Below are positions 43,362 through 53,036 of a stretch of DNA of 64,000 nt, piece after piece. Position 1 is the first letter of the stretch. Every line of letters begins with the position of its first letter. The stretch lies in assembly GCA_016931295.1 (NCBI GenBank), contig JAFGEZ010000014.1, positions 33,839 to 97,838 on the forward strand, written 5' to 3'. The position numbers were made by a program, and so were the translations under genes. The notes below the pieces were generated by a model, which saw only the letters and a list, made by a program, of their open reading frames with translations, did not search any database and was not told the origin of the DNA. Source of the DNA: Candidatus Krumholzibacteriota bacterium. Its GTDB lineage: Bacteria > Krumholzibacteriota > Krumholzibacteriia > Krumholzibacteriales > Krumholzibacteriaceae.

Positions 43362-44624
43362 TCAGATCTCGCGCCACGAGAGCACGATGCAGGGCAGGGC
43401 CCCGCTGAGCGCCTGGGTGATGGCGTCCTTGCTGTAGAGAACGGCGGCGTTTCCCGCGCTGAAGTTGAAATCCGATGTTCCGCGAACCACGACGCTGCCG
43501 AGGATCCAGGGGGTTCCGGTGAGCTTGACGTCGCCCTCGACGTAGATCAGCCCCTTGTACTGGAAGGATCCGGCGCCCTTCAGGTCGCCCGTCACGTAGA
43601 GGAGCCCCTCGCCGGTGAAGTTGCTGGCGACGTTGGCGTCCCCGTTGATGTAGGTGATCCCGTTCAGGGGATTGGCCACCGAGGTGTGGTCCGCGTTCGA
43701 CAGCAGGTCGGCCACCTCGCCGTTCGACATGCCGAGCACCTCGGCGAGCGAGTAGAAGGGGTTCGTCGCCGCGTTGTCGATCGGCGCGGGGTTGCCGCCG
43801 ACGTGCGCGCTCCCCTGGACCTTCACCTGGTCCCCCGTCGTCGTCACGCCGGGGAGGTGCCCCGAGGCGAGATGCCAGGCGTAGCAGGCGTTCGGCACGG
43901 TCCAGGGGGGCGTGTTGATGTCGTGGTTGTAGCCGCAGAAGTCGCAGTTGCCGGTCAGCCGGACCGCCTTGTCGCAGTAGAGGGCCGCGAGCGTCCTGGC
44001 GGTCATCGTCCGCTTGGTGACCTCCGCCTCGACGACGCGCTCGCCGTTCCCCTGCCGCCCCGCCACCGTGACGATCTCGACGGGGAAGCCCGACGTGAAG
44101 TTCTCCGGGGGGATCTGGAGCGGATCGTAGAGGACGATCTCGTTCGCGTCCCGCGCGCCGTCACCGTCGCGGTCCTCCCACTTGTGGCGGATCGTGAGGA
44201 CGCCGTCCGTTCCCGACGCGGCGCTGTACTCGAGGTAGTCCCTGCTCGGATCCTGGAGGGTGCCCGTCGTGACGGCCGTGCCCGCGGCCGGGGCCATGTC
44301 GGGACGCGTGAGATAGATTTGCGTCTCCCAGTTCGGGTCGTAGGGCGGGCTGTCGCCGATCGCCGCGTTCCCCGACCATCCGCCGACGGCGACCGTCGTC
44401 GGGTTCGGCAGTGAGAGGCGATGGATCGCCTCGTTGAGCCCCGCCTCGGCGATGAAGAGGGACTGCGTGGTCGTCCGCTGGTTCCCCGAGATCTTGAGAT
44501 CCATCGAGGAGACCATGCCGAGCGTCCCGCCGATCACCGAAACGGCGAAGAGGATGAGCAGGGTGACGACGAGGATGTTCCCGTCCTCTCCCCCGCGGCG
44601 CTTCACGATCCGTTCGTTGTTCAT
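43362..44624 (-). CDS. PilX-like minor pilin assembly protein
   Basis: 420 residues. The N-terminal GEDGNILVVTLLILFAVSVI is the PilX_N-type hydrophobic start, with a Gly before it but no strict GFTLIE. SQSLFIAEAGLNEAIHRL is the hallmark helix of PilX-type proteins. A beta-rich C-terminal part includes repeated 'GDLKGAGSF'-type strands (FTGEGLLYVTGDLKGAG, LIYVEGDVKLTG) that look like a polymer-like or solenoid domain. It ends CIVLSWREI. It is the fourth gene of the operon that runs from 48511. Such minor pilins form the tip or priming complex of type IV pili or a type II secretion pseudopilus. Confidence 0.85.
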   Translation of the reverse strand: MNNERIVKRRGGEDGNILVVTLLILFAVSVIGGTLGMVSSMDLKISGNQRTTTQSLFIAEAGLNEAIHRLSLPNPTTVAVGGWSGNAAIGDSPPYDPNWETQIYLTRPDMAPAAGTAVTTGTLQDPSRDYLEYSAASGTDGVLTIRHKWEDRDGDGARDANEIVLYDPLQIPPENFTSGFPVEIVTVAGRQGNGERVVEAEVTKRTMTARTLAALYCDKAVRLTGNCDFCGYNHDINTPPWTVPNACYAWHLASGHLPGVTTTGDQVKVQGSAHVGGNPAPIDNAATNPFYSLAEVLGMSNGEVADLLSNADHTSVANPLNGITYINGDANVASNFTGEGLLYVTGDLKGAGSFQYKGLIYVEGDVKLTGTPWILGSVVVRGTSDFNFSAGNAAVLYSKDAITQALSGALPCIVLSWREI

Positions 44625-44655
44625 GTCTTACCGGTCCTTTGCCTGTCGACCCGCG

Positions 44656-47640
44656 TCAGATCTCGCGGCCGAAGTACGCGATGAGCCGTCCCTGCGTCGC
44701 CGACGATCTCGTTCCGACGACGAGGTCCGGCCGGCTGTCCTTGTTGAAATCGGCCACGCCGATGGCGATGATCTCCCCCATGTCGCTCGTGTTGACCTTG
44801 AGTCCGCCGTCGGGAAGCGTCCCGTAGGAGGGGAGCACGTAGATGTCGCCGAGGTAGAGGAGCGACGATCGCCTCGTGCCGTAGGCGATGTCGGGGAAGA
44901 TGTCGTTGTTCAGGGCGAGCGCGGCGAGGCAGAGCGCCTCGCCGTGCGCGTCGACCCAGTCGTCGGGGAGGTTCGGCACCGTCTCGGGGCCGAAGGCGTA
45001 GCCGGTGGTGTCGGCCCAGCCGAAAACGCCGCCCGTGTTCGACCAGAGCATCACGAAGCCGGCGTTCGCCGCGATCGACGAGCCGATGATGATATCGGGA
45101 TCGCGCGCGTCGTCCTCCATCATGTCGATCACCATGAGATCGTTGACCGCGCCGAACGTCTCGTACCGCGCACGCCACTCGAGCACGCCCGAGGCTTCGC
45201 CCGCGTTCAGGAAGATGTCGATGCAGCCGGTATACTCCGTCCGGTGCGTCCCGATGATGACGTCCTGGTCGCCGTCGCCGTCGATGTCGCCGGACCCGAC
45301 CGCCCAGACGTCGCCGAGCTGGAGGTCGCCCTCCGAACCGGCCTCGGTGATCATCGAGACGGGCATGAAGTTGTTGCCGCCGAATCCCCTGTAGACGACC
45401 AGCGCGCCCTTGTAGACCCCGAAGGAGGACTTGAGGCCGACGAGCATGTCGAGGTTGCCGTCCCGGTCGAGATCGACCAGCTTGACGTCCATCACCTCGT
45501 TGAAGCCGCCCGCGTGGTAGACGACCTCGGGGCTCGTCGAGAGCACGCCCTCCGCCTCGGTGAGCCAGAACTGGAGATTCGGGTCGGTGCCGACGTCCAG
45601 GCCGCTGATGACGTCGGGCGTGCCGTCCCCGGAGTAGTCGAAGACGTCCATCGCGTTGATGTTGTACCCCGCGTCGCGGCGATACGACGGGTCGGAATCG
45701 AAGAGCTCGGTGACCGGCGTCGTCGAGCTTTCCCATTTGTTGTGGAAGACGAGCATGTTCCCGATGCCGCCGACGAGCGCCGTGCCGAGCACGATGTCGG
45801 TGTCGCGCTTGTCGTCCTCGTCGAGGTTGGCGGTCGAGACCGAGAGCACCCGGTCCGTGTTCGAGATGTGGATCTCGACGAAGTCCTGGCGGTTCTCCAG
45901 GACGTCGCCGAAGTCGCGCACGACCGTCGTGTCGGCGGTGATCTTGATGTTCTCGTAGGTATTGACCGTCGTGGACGTGTAGCCGGCCGGGTCGGTCTCG
46001 GTGATCTTGTAGATCTCCGGCGCGAGGTTGAACCGGTAGTAGCCGTTCGCGTTGGTGAGCGTCGTGTCGCCGCTCGACATCGTCATCATGACGTTGGGCA
46101 GGCCCTCCTCGCCGGCGTTGCGGACGCCGTCCTCGTTGACGTCGAGGAAGACGTAGCCCTCGAGCACGCCGGTGACGGGACCGGCGAAATCGCCGAAATC
46201 TATCCTGACGGTGTCGTCCTGGGCCACGATGCTGGCCGCGCCCGAGTTCGGCGTCGTCGAGGCGAAACCGGTCGGGTCGGTCTCGACGACGGTGTAGTTC
46301 CCCTGGCGGGCGACGAAGGAGTAGTAGCCCCGGTCGTTCGTGTAGGTCTCCGCGCCCGTGTCGAGCGAGACGAGCACCCCGGCGATGCCCTCCTCGCCGA
46401 TGTCCATGAGCGCGTCCTGGTCGATGTCCTCGTAGACGTATCCCTCGATCACGCCGCTCGGCGTGGTCGAGACGTCGCCGAAGTTCACCGACTTCGTCTG
46501 GCCCGAGGCGAGCGTGACCGAGACGATGTTCGCCGTCGTCGAGGTGTAGCCCATCGGGTCGACCTCCTGGACGGAGTAGTCGCCCGCTGGCAGCGGGAAG
46601 AAGTACCGGCCGAAATTGTCGCTGAGCACGTTGCTGCCCTGGCCGGCGATCCTGATCTCCACGTTGGGGATCCCCGTCTCGCCCGGATCGAGGGCGCCGT
46701 CCTTGTCGGCGTCGTGGTACACCATGCCGCTGATCATCGCGCTCGTCCGTGTCGCGTTCCGCACGAAGACCTCGGAGGTCATCGTCACGTCGAGGAAGCC
46801 GCCGTTCGTCTCGTACTGCTTCTCGTAGCGCTCGGATTCGCTGATGACGGTGATCCGGACCTTGCGGATGTTCGCCAGCATGTTCGCCGGCATCTCGGTC
46901 ACGGCGAGGGCCTCGCTGTCGCTCAGCTCGCCGTCCGCGTTGCCGTCGCCCCAGAGGAGATCGGGCGTCGCCGGGTTCTCGTCGTGATCGTACCAGTACT
47001 GGAACATCGGCTGGGGGATCGTCCACGTGGCCGTCAGATTCGGCCCGCGCACCTTGGCGAGGTCGGACTCGCGCACCTCGTTGACCCCCGACCCGTTGAA
47101 GCCGTAGACGTACTGCTTGAGGACGAAGAGGTTCTTGTTGTTGCCCCCCTCCACGGGATCGTCGCCGCGGTCGGCCGCGTCGATGAGCCCGTCGGCGTTC
47201 GAGTCGACGGTGAAGACGACCGTCTCGGCGTCGGAATCGTAGTTGTCGGCGGGCGTGTAGATCGGTGTGCCCGAGGCGGGCACCGTGTGCTGCGCCACGG
47301 CGCGGTTGAGCGCCGCCAGGGGCGCCTGCCCGTCGATCGTCTGGCCGTTGTCGATGTCGGCGTTGATCGCGATCTGGTAGGGCCCCGCGTGAACCACGGG
47401 CAACTGGCCCCGGAAGTAGTCGGTCTGCGAACCGGCCTGGCGAAGCCGTCCGGTGATGAAGTCGAGGGCGATCCTCGTGTTCTGCTGGGCCTCGGCGTGA
47501 TCGGTCGTCTTGGCCGATCCCTTCTGGTAGAGGATGAAGATCCCCGAGACGGCGATGAGCACGAACCCAAGCACCAGGATGCTCATCACGATCTCGATGA
47601 GGGTGAATCCCTCTTCGTGCTTTCTTCGACAGGTTGACAT
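44656..47640 (-). CDS. Giant PilW-like prepilin with SdrD-like B repeats and FG-GAP-type C-terminal region
   Basis: 994 residues, far longer than normal PilW-type pilins (about 200-350). The leader MSTCRRKHEEG is followed by FTLIEIVMSILVLGF, a true prepilin peptidase site and helix. A PilW-like body runs to about residue 300. Three SdrD-B-type beta repeats then follow at about 303-390, 397-484 and 491-580, each opening like GYVYEDIDQDALMD and ending in a VNFGDV-like strand. Residues about 590-994 contain FG-GAP/VCBS-type repeats (VDLDRDGNLDMLVG, GDIDGDGDQDVIIGT, ADFNKDSRPDLVVGT) that form a calcium-binding beta-propeller. This would place an adhesin-like propeller on a stalk at the pilus tip. 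The neighbours are the other minor pilins. Confidence 0.88.
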   Translation of the reverse strand: MSTCRRKHEEGFTLIEIVMSILVLGFVLIAVSGIFILYQKGSAKTTDHAEAQQNTRIALDFITGRLRQAGSQTDYFRGQLPVVHAGPYQIAINADIDNGQTIDGQAPLAALNRAVAQHTVPASGTPIYTPADNYDSDAETVVFTVDSNADGLIDAADRGDDPVEGGNNKNLFVLKQYVYGFNGSGVNEVRESDLAKVRGPNLTATWTIPQPMFQYWYDHDENPATPDLLWGDGNADGELSDSEALAVTEMPANMLANIRKVRITVISESERYEKQYETNGGFLDVTMTSEVFVRNATRTSAMISGMVYHDADKDGALDPGETGIPNVEIRIAGQGSNVLSDNFGRYFFPLPAGDYSVQEVDPMGYTSTTANIVSVTLASGQTKSVNFGDVSTTPSGVIEGYVYEDIDQDALMDIGEEGIAGVLVSLDTGAETYTNDRGYYSFVARQGNYTVVETDPTGFASTTPNSGAASIVAQDDTVRIDFGDFAGPVTGVLEGYVFLDVNEDGVRNAGEEGLPNVMMTMSSGDTTLTNANGYYRFNLAPEIYKITETDPAGYTSTTVNTYENIKITADTTVVRDFGDVLENRQDFVEIHISNTDRVLSVSTANLDEDDKRDTDIVLGTALVGGIGNMLVFHNKWESSTTPVTELFDSDPSYRRDAGYNINAMDVFDYSGDGTPDVISGLDVGTDPNLQFWLTEAEGVLSTSPEVVYHAGGFNEVMDVKLVDLDRDGNLDMLVGLKSSFGVYKGALVVYRGFGGNNFMPVSMITEAGSEGDLQLGDVWAVGSGDIDGDGDQDVIIGTHRTEYTGCIDIFLNAGEASGVLEWRARYETFGAVNDLMVIDMMEDDARDPDIIIGSSIAANAGFVMLWSNTGGVFGWADTTGYAFGPETVPNLPDDWVDAHGEALCLAALALNNDIFPDIAYGTRRSSLLYLGDIYVLPSYGTLPDGGLKVNTSDMGEIIAIGVADFNKDSRPDLVVGTRSSATQGRLIAYFGREI

Positions 47641-47646
47641 AGCGAA

Positions 47647-48033
47647 TTACCGCCTCGAGGTTAGATAGGTTCTGAGCGTCACCGCGTTGTCCTTGTGCCC
47701 GGACTCGTAGGTGACCGTCACGGTGATTTCCTTCATGTCGGCGAGCGGGACGTTGTCGGTCACCGCCCAGCTGCGCGTGAAATGGACTTCCAGCGGATTG
47801 TCCGGATCGTTGTGCGCGCCGGACGCGAGATCGGCGTCGTTGAAAGGCGCGCCCATCAGCTGTTCGATCTTCTGCTGGGCGAGGTTCGTCGCCATCGTGA
47901 GGTTGCGGGCGCGGGTCGTCGCCGTGTTGCTCTCGGGGAGCATCCGCATCGCCGCCGAGATCCCCACGCCGAAGATCAAGAGCGCGACGATCAGTTCAAT
48001 CAGGCCGATTCCCTTTTCAGACTTCAACATCAT
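47647..48033 (-). CDS. PilV-like minor prepilin
   Basis: 128 residues with leader MMLKSEKG and mature helix IGLIELIVALLIFGVGI, where Glu5 of the mature pilin is present (IGLIE). The short body has the PilV/GspI type MATNLAQQKIEQLM stretch. It lies 13 bp after the FimT gene and 6 bp before the giant PilW-like gene, so the pilin genes are one operon. Confidence 0.88.
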   Translation of the reverse strand: MMLKSEKGIGLIELIVALLIFGVGISAAMRMLPESNTATTRARNLTMATNLAQQKIEQLMGAPFNDADLASGAHNDPDNPLEVHFTRSWAVTDNVPLADMKEITVTVTYESGHKDNAVTLRTYLTSRR

Positions 48034-48046
48034 GTCCCGCTCCCTT

Positions 48047-48511
48047 TCAATCGACGGTAATGTTGCCCGTGCCGCCGAAGATCCGGACGGCCTTGATATT
48101 GTTGTTGTTGTTCCTGAGGGTGATCGAACCGCTCTCGCGCGTGTTCCCCAGGTGTCCGAAGGTGAGCGTCGTCGTCGAGAGCGTATGCGCGGTGATGACG
48201 ATTCCCTCGTAGAGCTCGTAGGTGGCGCTGCGGTACTCGTTCATGTCGCGCGAGCCGTCGCGATCCTCGTCCTCGAAGAAGAAGTACTCGTTGTTGTCCG
48301 TATCGAAGACGAACACCGTGTTGATGTTCTTCATGACCGCCGCCGAGCGGGCCGTCCGCAGCGCGGCGGCGAATTGCTGCGCCTCGCCGTTGAGCTTCCA
48401 GTTCTGGGAGAAACGGCCGTACATCGGCACGGAGAGCACGGCGACGAGCCCGATGATCAGTATGGAGACCATCAACTCGATCAGTGTGAATCCTGCGCGT
48501 GTGTTCGTCAT
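48047..48511 (-). CDS. GspH/FimT-type minor prepilin
   Basis: 154 residues from ATG 48511. An ATG four codons upstream is possible; neither has a strong ribosome-binding site, and the nearer gives the more typical short leader MTNTRAG. The mature part begins FTLIELMVSILIIGLVAVLS, the standard prepilin helix with Glu5. AAALRTARSAAVMKN and an FEDEDRDGSRDMNEY loop follow, as in GspH/FimT. It is the first gene of the minor-pilin operon and probably starts assembly of the tip complex. Confidence 0.88.
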   Translation of the reverse strand: MTNTRAGFTLIELMVSILIIGLVAVLSVPMYGRFSQNWKLNGEAQQFAAALRTARSAAVMKNINTVFVFDTDNNEYFFFEDEDRDGSRDMNEYRSATYELYEGIVITAHTLSTTTLTFGHLGNTRESGSITLRNNNNNIKAVRIFGGTGNITVD

Positions 48512-48967
48512 GTTCGGCACCATCGTCGATCGTTCGATCCGGCCGGCGGCCGGGAGCGGCGGCCGCCGTGTTCCGGCGTGTCGGCGGGGGCTCCGGTCGT
48601 CCCGCGCCATGGTGTTCTTCGCTCCACCGGGCATCACGCAAAAAGCGTGCCTCGTGCCGGACGGCCGGGTCCGGGGGCGGCGACGACGACCCCCCGCGCA
48701 TCCCCGGACGGCGTCTTTGTTTGTTCAACGTCCGTTCCGGCACGGGATTAGCCGCAACGGGCGCGGCGATCGGCCCGCCGGCCAAACAGCCATGATTTTT
48801 CGTGGAATTATTGCACTATGCGGGAAGCGGAATCATGGGCGACGTCGGGGAGTTCCGCGCCAATCAGCGTCGCCCGAGTCGTCTGGCATGTTGCTCTCGG
48901 CGCGTGCACAATGTACCATTCGTCATATCCCGCCGGCGGCCGCCGGCCGGGATGGAAGGGATTTGCG
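48512..48967. other. Divergent intergenic region, pilin operon versus metallophosphoesterase
   Basis: 456 bp without a supported gene. It must hold promoters in both directions, but I find no convincing -35/-10 pair. A weak plus-strand candidate (TTGCTC, 17 bp, TACCAT) lies near 48891-48919. The part near 48790-48830 is AT-rich compared with its surroundings. Confidence 0.4.
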
Positions 48968-49810
48968 ATGACCGATTGCCTCTTCGTCTCCGACCTCCAC
49001 GGGCGGATGGACCGGTACCGGAAGCTCTTCGCGGTCGTCGCCGGCGAGCGGCCGCGGGCGCTGTTCGTCGGAGGCGACATCCTCCCCCACGTCCCCGGAA
49101 AGCCGAGGGATTTCCTGGGAGAGTATCTGCTGCCCGAGCTCGCGCGCCTGCGCGCCGATCTCGGAGAGGAGGCGCCGCGGGTCTTTCTCGTCCTCGGCAA
49201 CGACGACGGCCGCGCCGACGAGGAGCGCCTCCTCGAGGCGGAGGCCGCCGGGATCCTCTCCTACGCCCACGGCCGGGCGGCGGCGTTCGGAACGTGGTCG
49301 GTCTACGGCTACGCCTTCACACCGCCGAGCCCCTTTCTCCTCAAGGACTGGGAGCGGTACGACGTCTCCCGCTACGTCGACCCGGGATGCATCTCTCCCG
49401 AGGAGGGGTCGTATTCCGTTCCCGTCGCGCCGGAGAAAGCCAGGTACGCGACGATCTCGGAGGATCTCGGGCGCCTCGCCGGCTCGGCCGACCTGTCCCG
49501 CGCCGTCTTCCTCTTCCACGCGCCCCCCTACCGCACGGCGCTCGACCGAGCCGCGCTCGACGGGCGGATGATCGACCACGTGCCGGTCGACGTCCACGTG
49601 GGATCCATCGCCATCCGGCGTTTCATCGAGTCGCGGCAGCCGCTCCTCACACTGCACGGCCACGTCCACGAATCGGCGCGCCTGACCGGCTCATGGCGGG
49701 AGACGATCGGCCGCACGCTCTCCCTCTCGGCGGCGCACGACGGCCCCGAGCTGGCGATCGTGAGGTTCTCGCTGGATGATCCAGGCGGGGCGACGAGGGA
49801 ATTGCATTAG
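48968..49810 (+). CDS. Calcineurin-type metallophosphoesterase
   Basis: 280 residues from ATG 48968, with AAGGGA 6 nt upstream. Metal-binding motifs run in order: FVSDLHGR (DxH), VGGDIL (GD), VLGNDDGR (GN, with Asp where many have His), FLFHAPPY and LHGHVHES (GHxH). It is a small cytoplasmic phosphoesterase with a two-metal centre. Substrate is unknown; relatives act on phosphodiesters or nucleotides. It converges on the ATP-grasp/nucleotidyltransferase gene. Confidence 0.9.
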   Translation: MTDCLFVSDLHGRMDRYRKLFAVVAGERPRALFVGGDILPHVPGKPRDFLGEYLLPELARLRADLGEEAPRVFLVLGNDDGRADEERLLEAEAAGILSYAHGRAAAFGTWSVYGYAFTPPSPFLLKDWERYDVSRYVDPGCISPEEGSYSVPVAPEKARYATISEDLGRLAGSADLSRAVFLFHAPPYRTALDRAALDGRMIDHVPVDVHVGSIAIRRFIESRQPLLTLHGHVHESARLTGSWRETIGRTLSLSAAHDGPELAIVRFSLDDPGGATRELH

Positions 49811-49865
49811 CGGGCGTCTTCGGCACGGCCGATGCCCGGGCCTCGATGTCCGCCGCGCGGGGTGC

Positions 49866-52800
49866 TCAGGGCTGCTTCATCGGCAGCGGCCGGGCGGCGT
49901 CGGTGACGGCTCCGATCTTGACGGCGAAGCTCGTCCGTTTCTCGATGTCCCGGTCGGTGACGATGTGCACGTCGAGCAGGCCGCCGGTCCGGTACCCCGT
50001 CCGCAGGTAGTTGATCCGGTCGAGGCAGAGGCTCCACCCCTCGAGCCAGTTGAGCAGGTCGGCGCGCTGCTTTTTCGTCCCCCGGAAATGGACGATGATG
50101 TCGATATCGCTTCCCATCCCCGCCGTCGCGTTCTTCGTGCTGCCGAAGACGTAGAAGCCCGCCACACCGAACCGCTCCGGATCGAGCTGGGCGGCGATGT
50201 GCTCGGCCATGCGGAGCCGCCACACCCAGGAGATGTCGACGGCGCGCGACTCCTCCGGCTCGACCCATTCGACCGGCTCGTTCGCTCCCGTCGCCTCCGA
50301 GAGGACCCCGACCGCCTCGCCGAGCTCGGCGTTCATCAGCACGCGGAGAACCTGGCCGCCGGTGGCCTTCGGCACGTCGATCAACCGCACCGTGCCTGCG
50401 AGATCCGCGAACTCGGGAAGGACCTCGGAGAGGATGTTTTCGGAGCCGAGGAGGAATTTCTCGTTGAAGACGATCCCGTCGTCGTCGGGGAAGAGGGGCA
50501 GGTAGCGGATCCGCCCCTCGACGAGATCCTGGAAGAAATGGGTGCCGAAGGAGAGATCGGGCTTGTAGCCGCCCTTCTCCCGGGCGATCTCGACGAGGAC
50601 GGCCGTGTTGTTGATGTCGGCGTACCCCACGCTCACGCCGAGCTTGATGTCGCCCCTGCTGCCCCACCGTCCCGGGCCCATCAAGATGAACTGCCGTTTG
50701 GGGAGGAGCTTGTTGAGCTGCCCCACGGCCCGCCCGACCGCCACGAGGTCGGCGCGTTCCGGCAACTCGGCGTACCGGTCCGGATCGACGTAGACGATGT
50801 GCGTGATGTCGGGGACGCGGCCGTTCGAGATGTATTTCTTCGCCGTGAAGATCGTCCTGTCGGCTGGCGTATCCTGCGGGATCGGCGATGAGACGCTGTC
50901 CTCCGAATAGCTCTGCGGCCGGCACTGCAGCAGGTGGAAATCCCTGCCGTTGTGCGCGAACTCGATGTCGACGGGCGTGCCGAGCTTCTCCTCGAGCAGC
51001 TTCAGCATCGTGTCCACCTGGCGCACGAACGGGGTGCCGCCGACGAGCCCCTCGAAGGTGAAGACGAGGTCGTCCCGCCCGGGATCGACGTCCATCGCCA
51101 TCGGCCGGCGGAGGTTGTTTCCGTCGTAGATCGAGACGAGCTTCTCGATCATCGGGTACTCCACGCCGGGCGCGCGGAGGAGCTCGTCGATCTCCATCGT
51201 CTCGAAACTGTTCGTTTGGAGGTTGATCACGTCGATCTTCCTCGGCGAGTAGTGGACGATCTCCTCGGTGGCCACGTTGACGCGGAGCCCGGGCTGCCCC
51301 GGCGCGACCAGCACGGGATAGTCGTCGCTGACCCGGTCGACCGCCCGCGTCCCCAGCCCGGGCACCATGCGGATGAGGCCGTCCTCGCGCCTGATCCGCG
51401 GCGACCACCGGAACTCGTTCCGGCTGAAGGCGACCCCGGAGAAGGCGGGCAGGAAGAAGTCGCCGACGCGCTCGCCGACGACCTCCTGGATCATGATCGC
51501 CATCTCCTCGTTGAAATCGAGGAGCCCCCGCTCGGCGCGGTACTCGATCGGATCGGGGCCGAAGGTGGAGGCGTAGACCTCGGCGACGGCGTCGAGCAGC
51601 GCGTCGAGTCGCTCCTTCTTCGATCCCTGGTTCGCCACGAAGAAGCTCTTGTACTTCCCGGAGAAGGCGGCGCCCATGCTGTCCTCGAGGAGGCTCGACG
51701 ACCGGATGATGAGGGGCCGGTCGCCGAAATCGTCGAGCATCACGGACAGTCCCTGGACGATCTCCGGCGGAAAGGTGCCGTTCTTGAAGGTCTGGATGAC
51801 GTGCGGGTACTCGACGCGCACCTGGTTGATGTCCTTGTACTTCTGCTCGACGACGTCGCCGAGGTTGTTGTAGCGGAGAAAGGAGAGGAGCACGTCGGAG
51901 GTGATGTACCAGCTCTTCGGCATCCTGATCGAGGCGAGGGGATCCCCCTCGCCGGCGGTCTTGCGGATGATCTGCATGGCGAGGACGAGACCGGCGCATT
52001 TCCCCCCGAGGCGCCCGTGGCTCTCCGCCGTGTAGATGATCCGGTCGATGACGCCGAAGAAATCGCGTATGTCGATATAGTTCTTCGCCACGTTGATGTA
52101 GTCGAGCTGCGTGGAGAGGAGCCGCCTGATCAGCGAGACGACGACGCCCATGCGCGACGCGCTCGAGAGCTCGATCCCCTCGGGCGAGGCGTCGCGGTAG
52201 GTGCGGAGCGCCCCGATCACCTCGGCGAGCGTGAGGTTGCGGTTCGAGACGTGGACGAGGTACTTCAGCTTGTCGTCCTGGATCCACTTGCGGAGGTAGG
52301 CGAGTATCTGGTCCTCGGTGTAGCGCTTCTCGGCGATGCGGAAGATCCGGAAGCTCAGGGCGTCGCTGATGTCGAGGTTCTGGCGCCGGTGCGGCGTGTT
52401 GATCTCCGTGCCCCCCTCGCCGGCGATGTCGGCCTCGGCCGGCGCGATCTCCTTGCGCAGGGTCTCCGCCTCGGCCACGCCCGTCCAGCAGAGGTGGTTG
52501 AGCATCTTCTCCGAGAGGGTGACGAAGAGGCTGCGATCGGTATGCCTGAGGAGGTTGAGGACGACCTCCCAGTCCCCGCCGCTCTCCCGCTCGCCGGCGC
52601 CGTTCTGCCCCTCGGCCGCCCTGCGGAGCATCTGGTGGAGCAGGAAGTTGCCGAGGCGGCCGGCGATCGTGCCGAGGAGCCGCTGTTCCTGCCTGAGGAA
52701 CGGCCCGTTGTCGGCGAGGGGCATCTGCCGCGTGTAGAAGACGGCGATCTCCCCCGCCTTCTTGTCCTGGAGCGGGATGTCGGACACGAGCATCCACGGC

Positions 52801-53036
52801 GTCTCGACGAATCCCGGCGTGCTGTACCGGTCGGTCCCGATGGTGACGAGCACGCTGCAGACGTCAGGGTACTGCCAGCCCGAGGGGATCGCCTCGATGA
52901 TGCCGCGGCAGACCTCGCCGATCTCCGCGTCGGGGGACTTGAGGATCTCCTCGATCCGGTAGAGGCACTCGAGCTCCTTCTCGCGCTCGCGGAAGAAGTG
53001 GATCAGGTCCTCGACACGGTCTTTTCCGTCAGTCAT
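49866..53036 (-). CDS. GAF-like, PPDK-N ATP-grasp and nucleotidyltransferase fusion protein
   Basis: 1056 residues, cytoplasmic. Residues 1-150 look like a helical lead (VEDLIHFFREREKELECLYR) plus a GAF-type sensor domain. From about 340 comes the ATP-grasp domain of PEP synthase/PPDK type: RLGGKCAGLVLAM, LIIRSSSLLEDSMGAAFSG, then EEMAIMIQEVVG and SGVAFSRNEF, ending near HLLQCRPQS. A second module, shared with the next gene upstream, has FILMGPGRWGS and GTHFFQDL. The phosphohistidine swivel and PEP barrel of true PEP synthases are absent. The last about 100 residues are a minimal nucleotidyltransferase: FYVFGSTKNATAGMGSDIDI with DxD, and a third acidic residue in LLDVHIV. It overlaps the 585-residue gene by 8 bp. 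Function unknown; both halves bind nucleotide. Confidence 0.8.
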   Translation of the reverse strand: MTDGKDRVEDLIHFFREREKELECLYRIEEILKSPDAEIGEVCRGIIEAIPSGWQYPDVCSVLVTIGTDRYSTPGFVETPWMLVSDIPLQDKKAGEIAVFYTRQMPLADNGPFLRQEQRLLGTIAGRLGNFLLHQMLRRAAEGQNGAGERESGGDWEVVLNLLRHTDRSLFVTLSEKMLNHLCWTGVAEAETLRKEIAPAEADIAGEGGTEINTPHRRQNLDISDALSFRIFRIAEKRYTEDQILAYLRKWIQDDKLKYLVHVSNRNLTLAEVIGALRTYRDASPEGIELSSASRMGVVVSLIRRLLSTQLDYINVAKNYIDIRDFFGVIDRIIYTAESHGRLGGKCAGLVLAMQIIRKTAGEGDPLASIRMPKSWYITSDVLLSFLRYNNLGDVVEQKYKDINQVRVEYPHVIQTFKNGTFPPEIVQGLSVMLDDFGDRPLIIRSSSLLEDSMGAAFSGKYKSFFVANQGSKKERLDALLDAVAEVYASTFGPDPIEYRAERGLLDFNEEMAIMIQEVVGERVGDFFLPAFSGVAFSRNEFRWSPRIRREDGLIRMVPGLGTRAVDRVSDDYPVLVAPGQPGLRVNVATEEIVHYSPRKIDVINLQTNSFETMEIDELLRAPGVEYPMIEKLVSIYDGNNLRRPMAMDVDPGRDDLVFTFEGLVGGTPFVRQVDTMLKLLEEKLGTPVDIEFAHNGRDFHLLQCRPQSYSEDSVSSPIPQDTPADRTIFTAKKYISNGRVPDITHIVYVDPDRYAELPERADLVAVGRAVGQLNKLLPKRQFILMGPGRWGSRGDIKLGVSVGYADINNTAVLVEIAREKGGYKPDLSFGTHFFQDLVEGRIRYLPLFPDDDGIVFNEKFLLGSENILSEVLPEFADLAGTVRLIDVPKATGGQVLRVLMNAELGEAVGVLSEATGANEPVEWVEPEESRAVDISWVWRLRMAEHIAAQLDPERFGVAGFYVFGSTKNATAGMGSDIDIIVHFRGTKKQRADLLNWLEGWSLCLDRINYLRTGYRTGGLLDVHIVTDRDIEKRTSFAVKIGAVTDAARPLPMKQP

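Noticed and set aside
48880-48900. A sigma-54-like TGGCAT/TTGC pair before the metallophosphoesterase gene.
   Set aside because: The spacing between GG and GC is about 3 bp too short.
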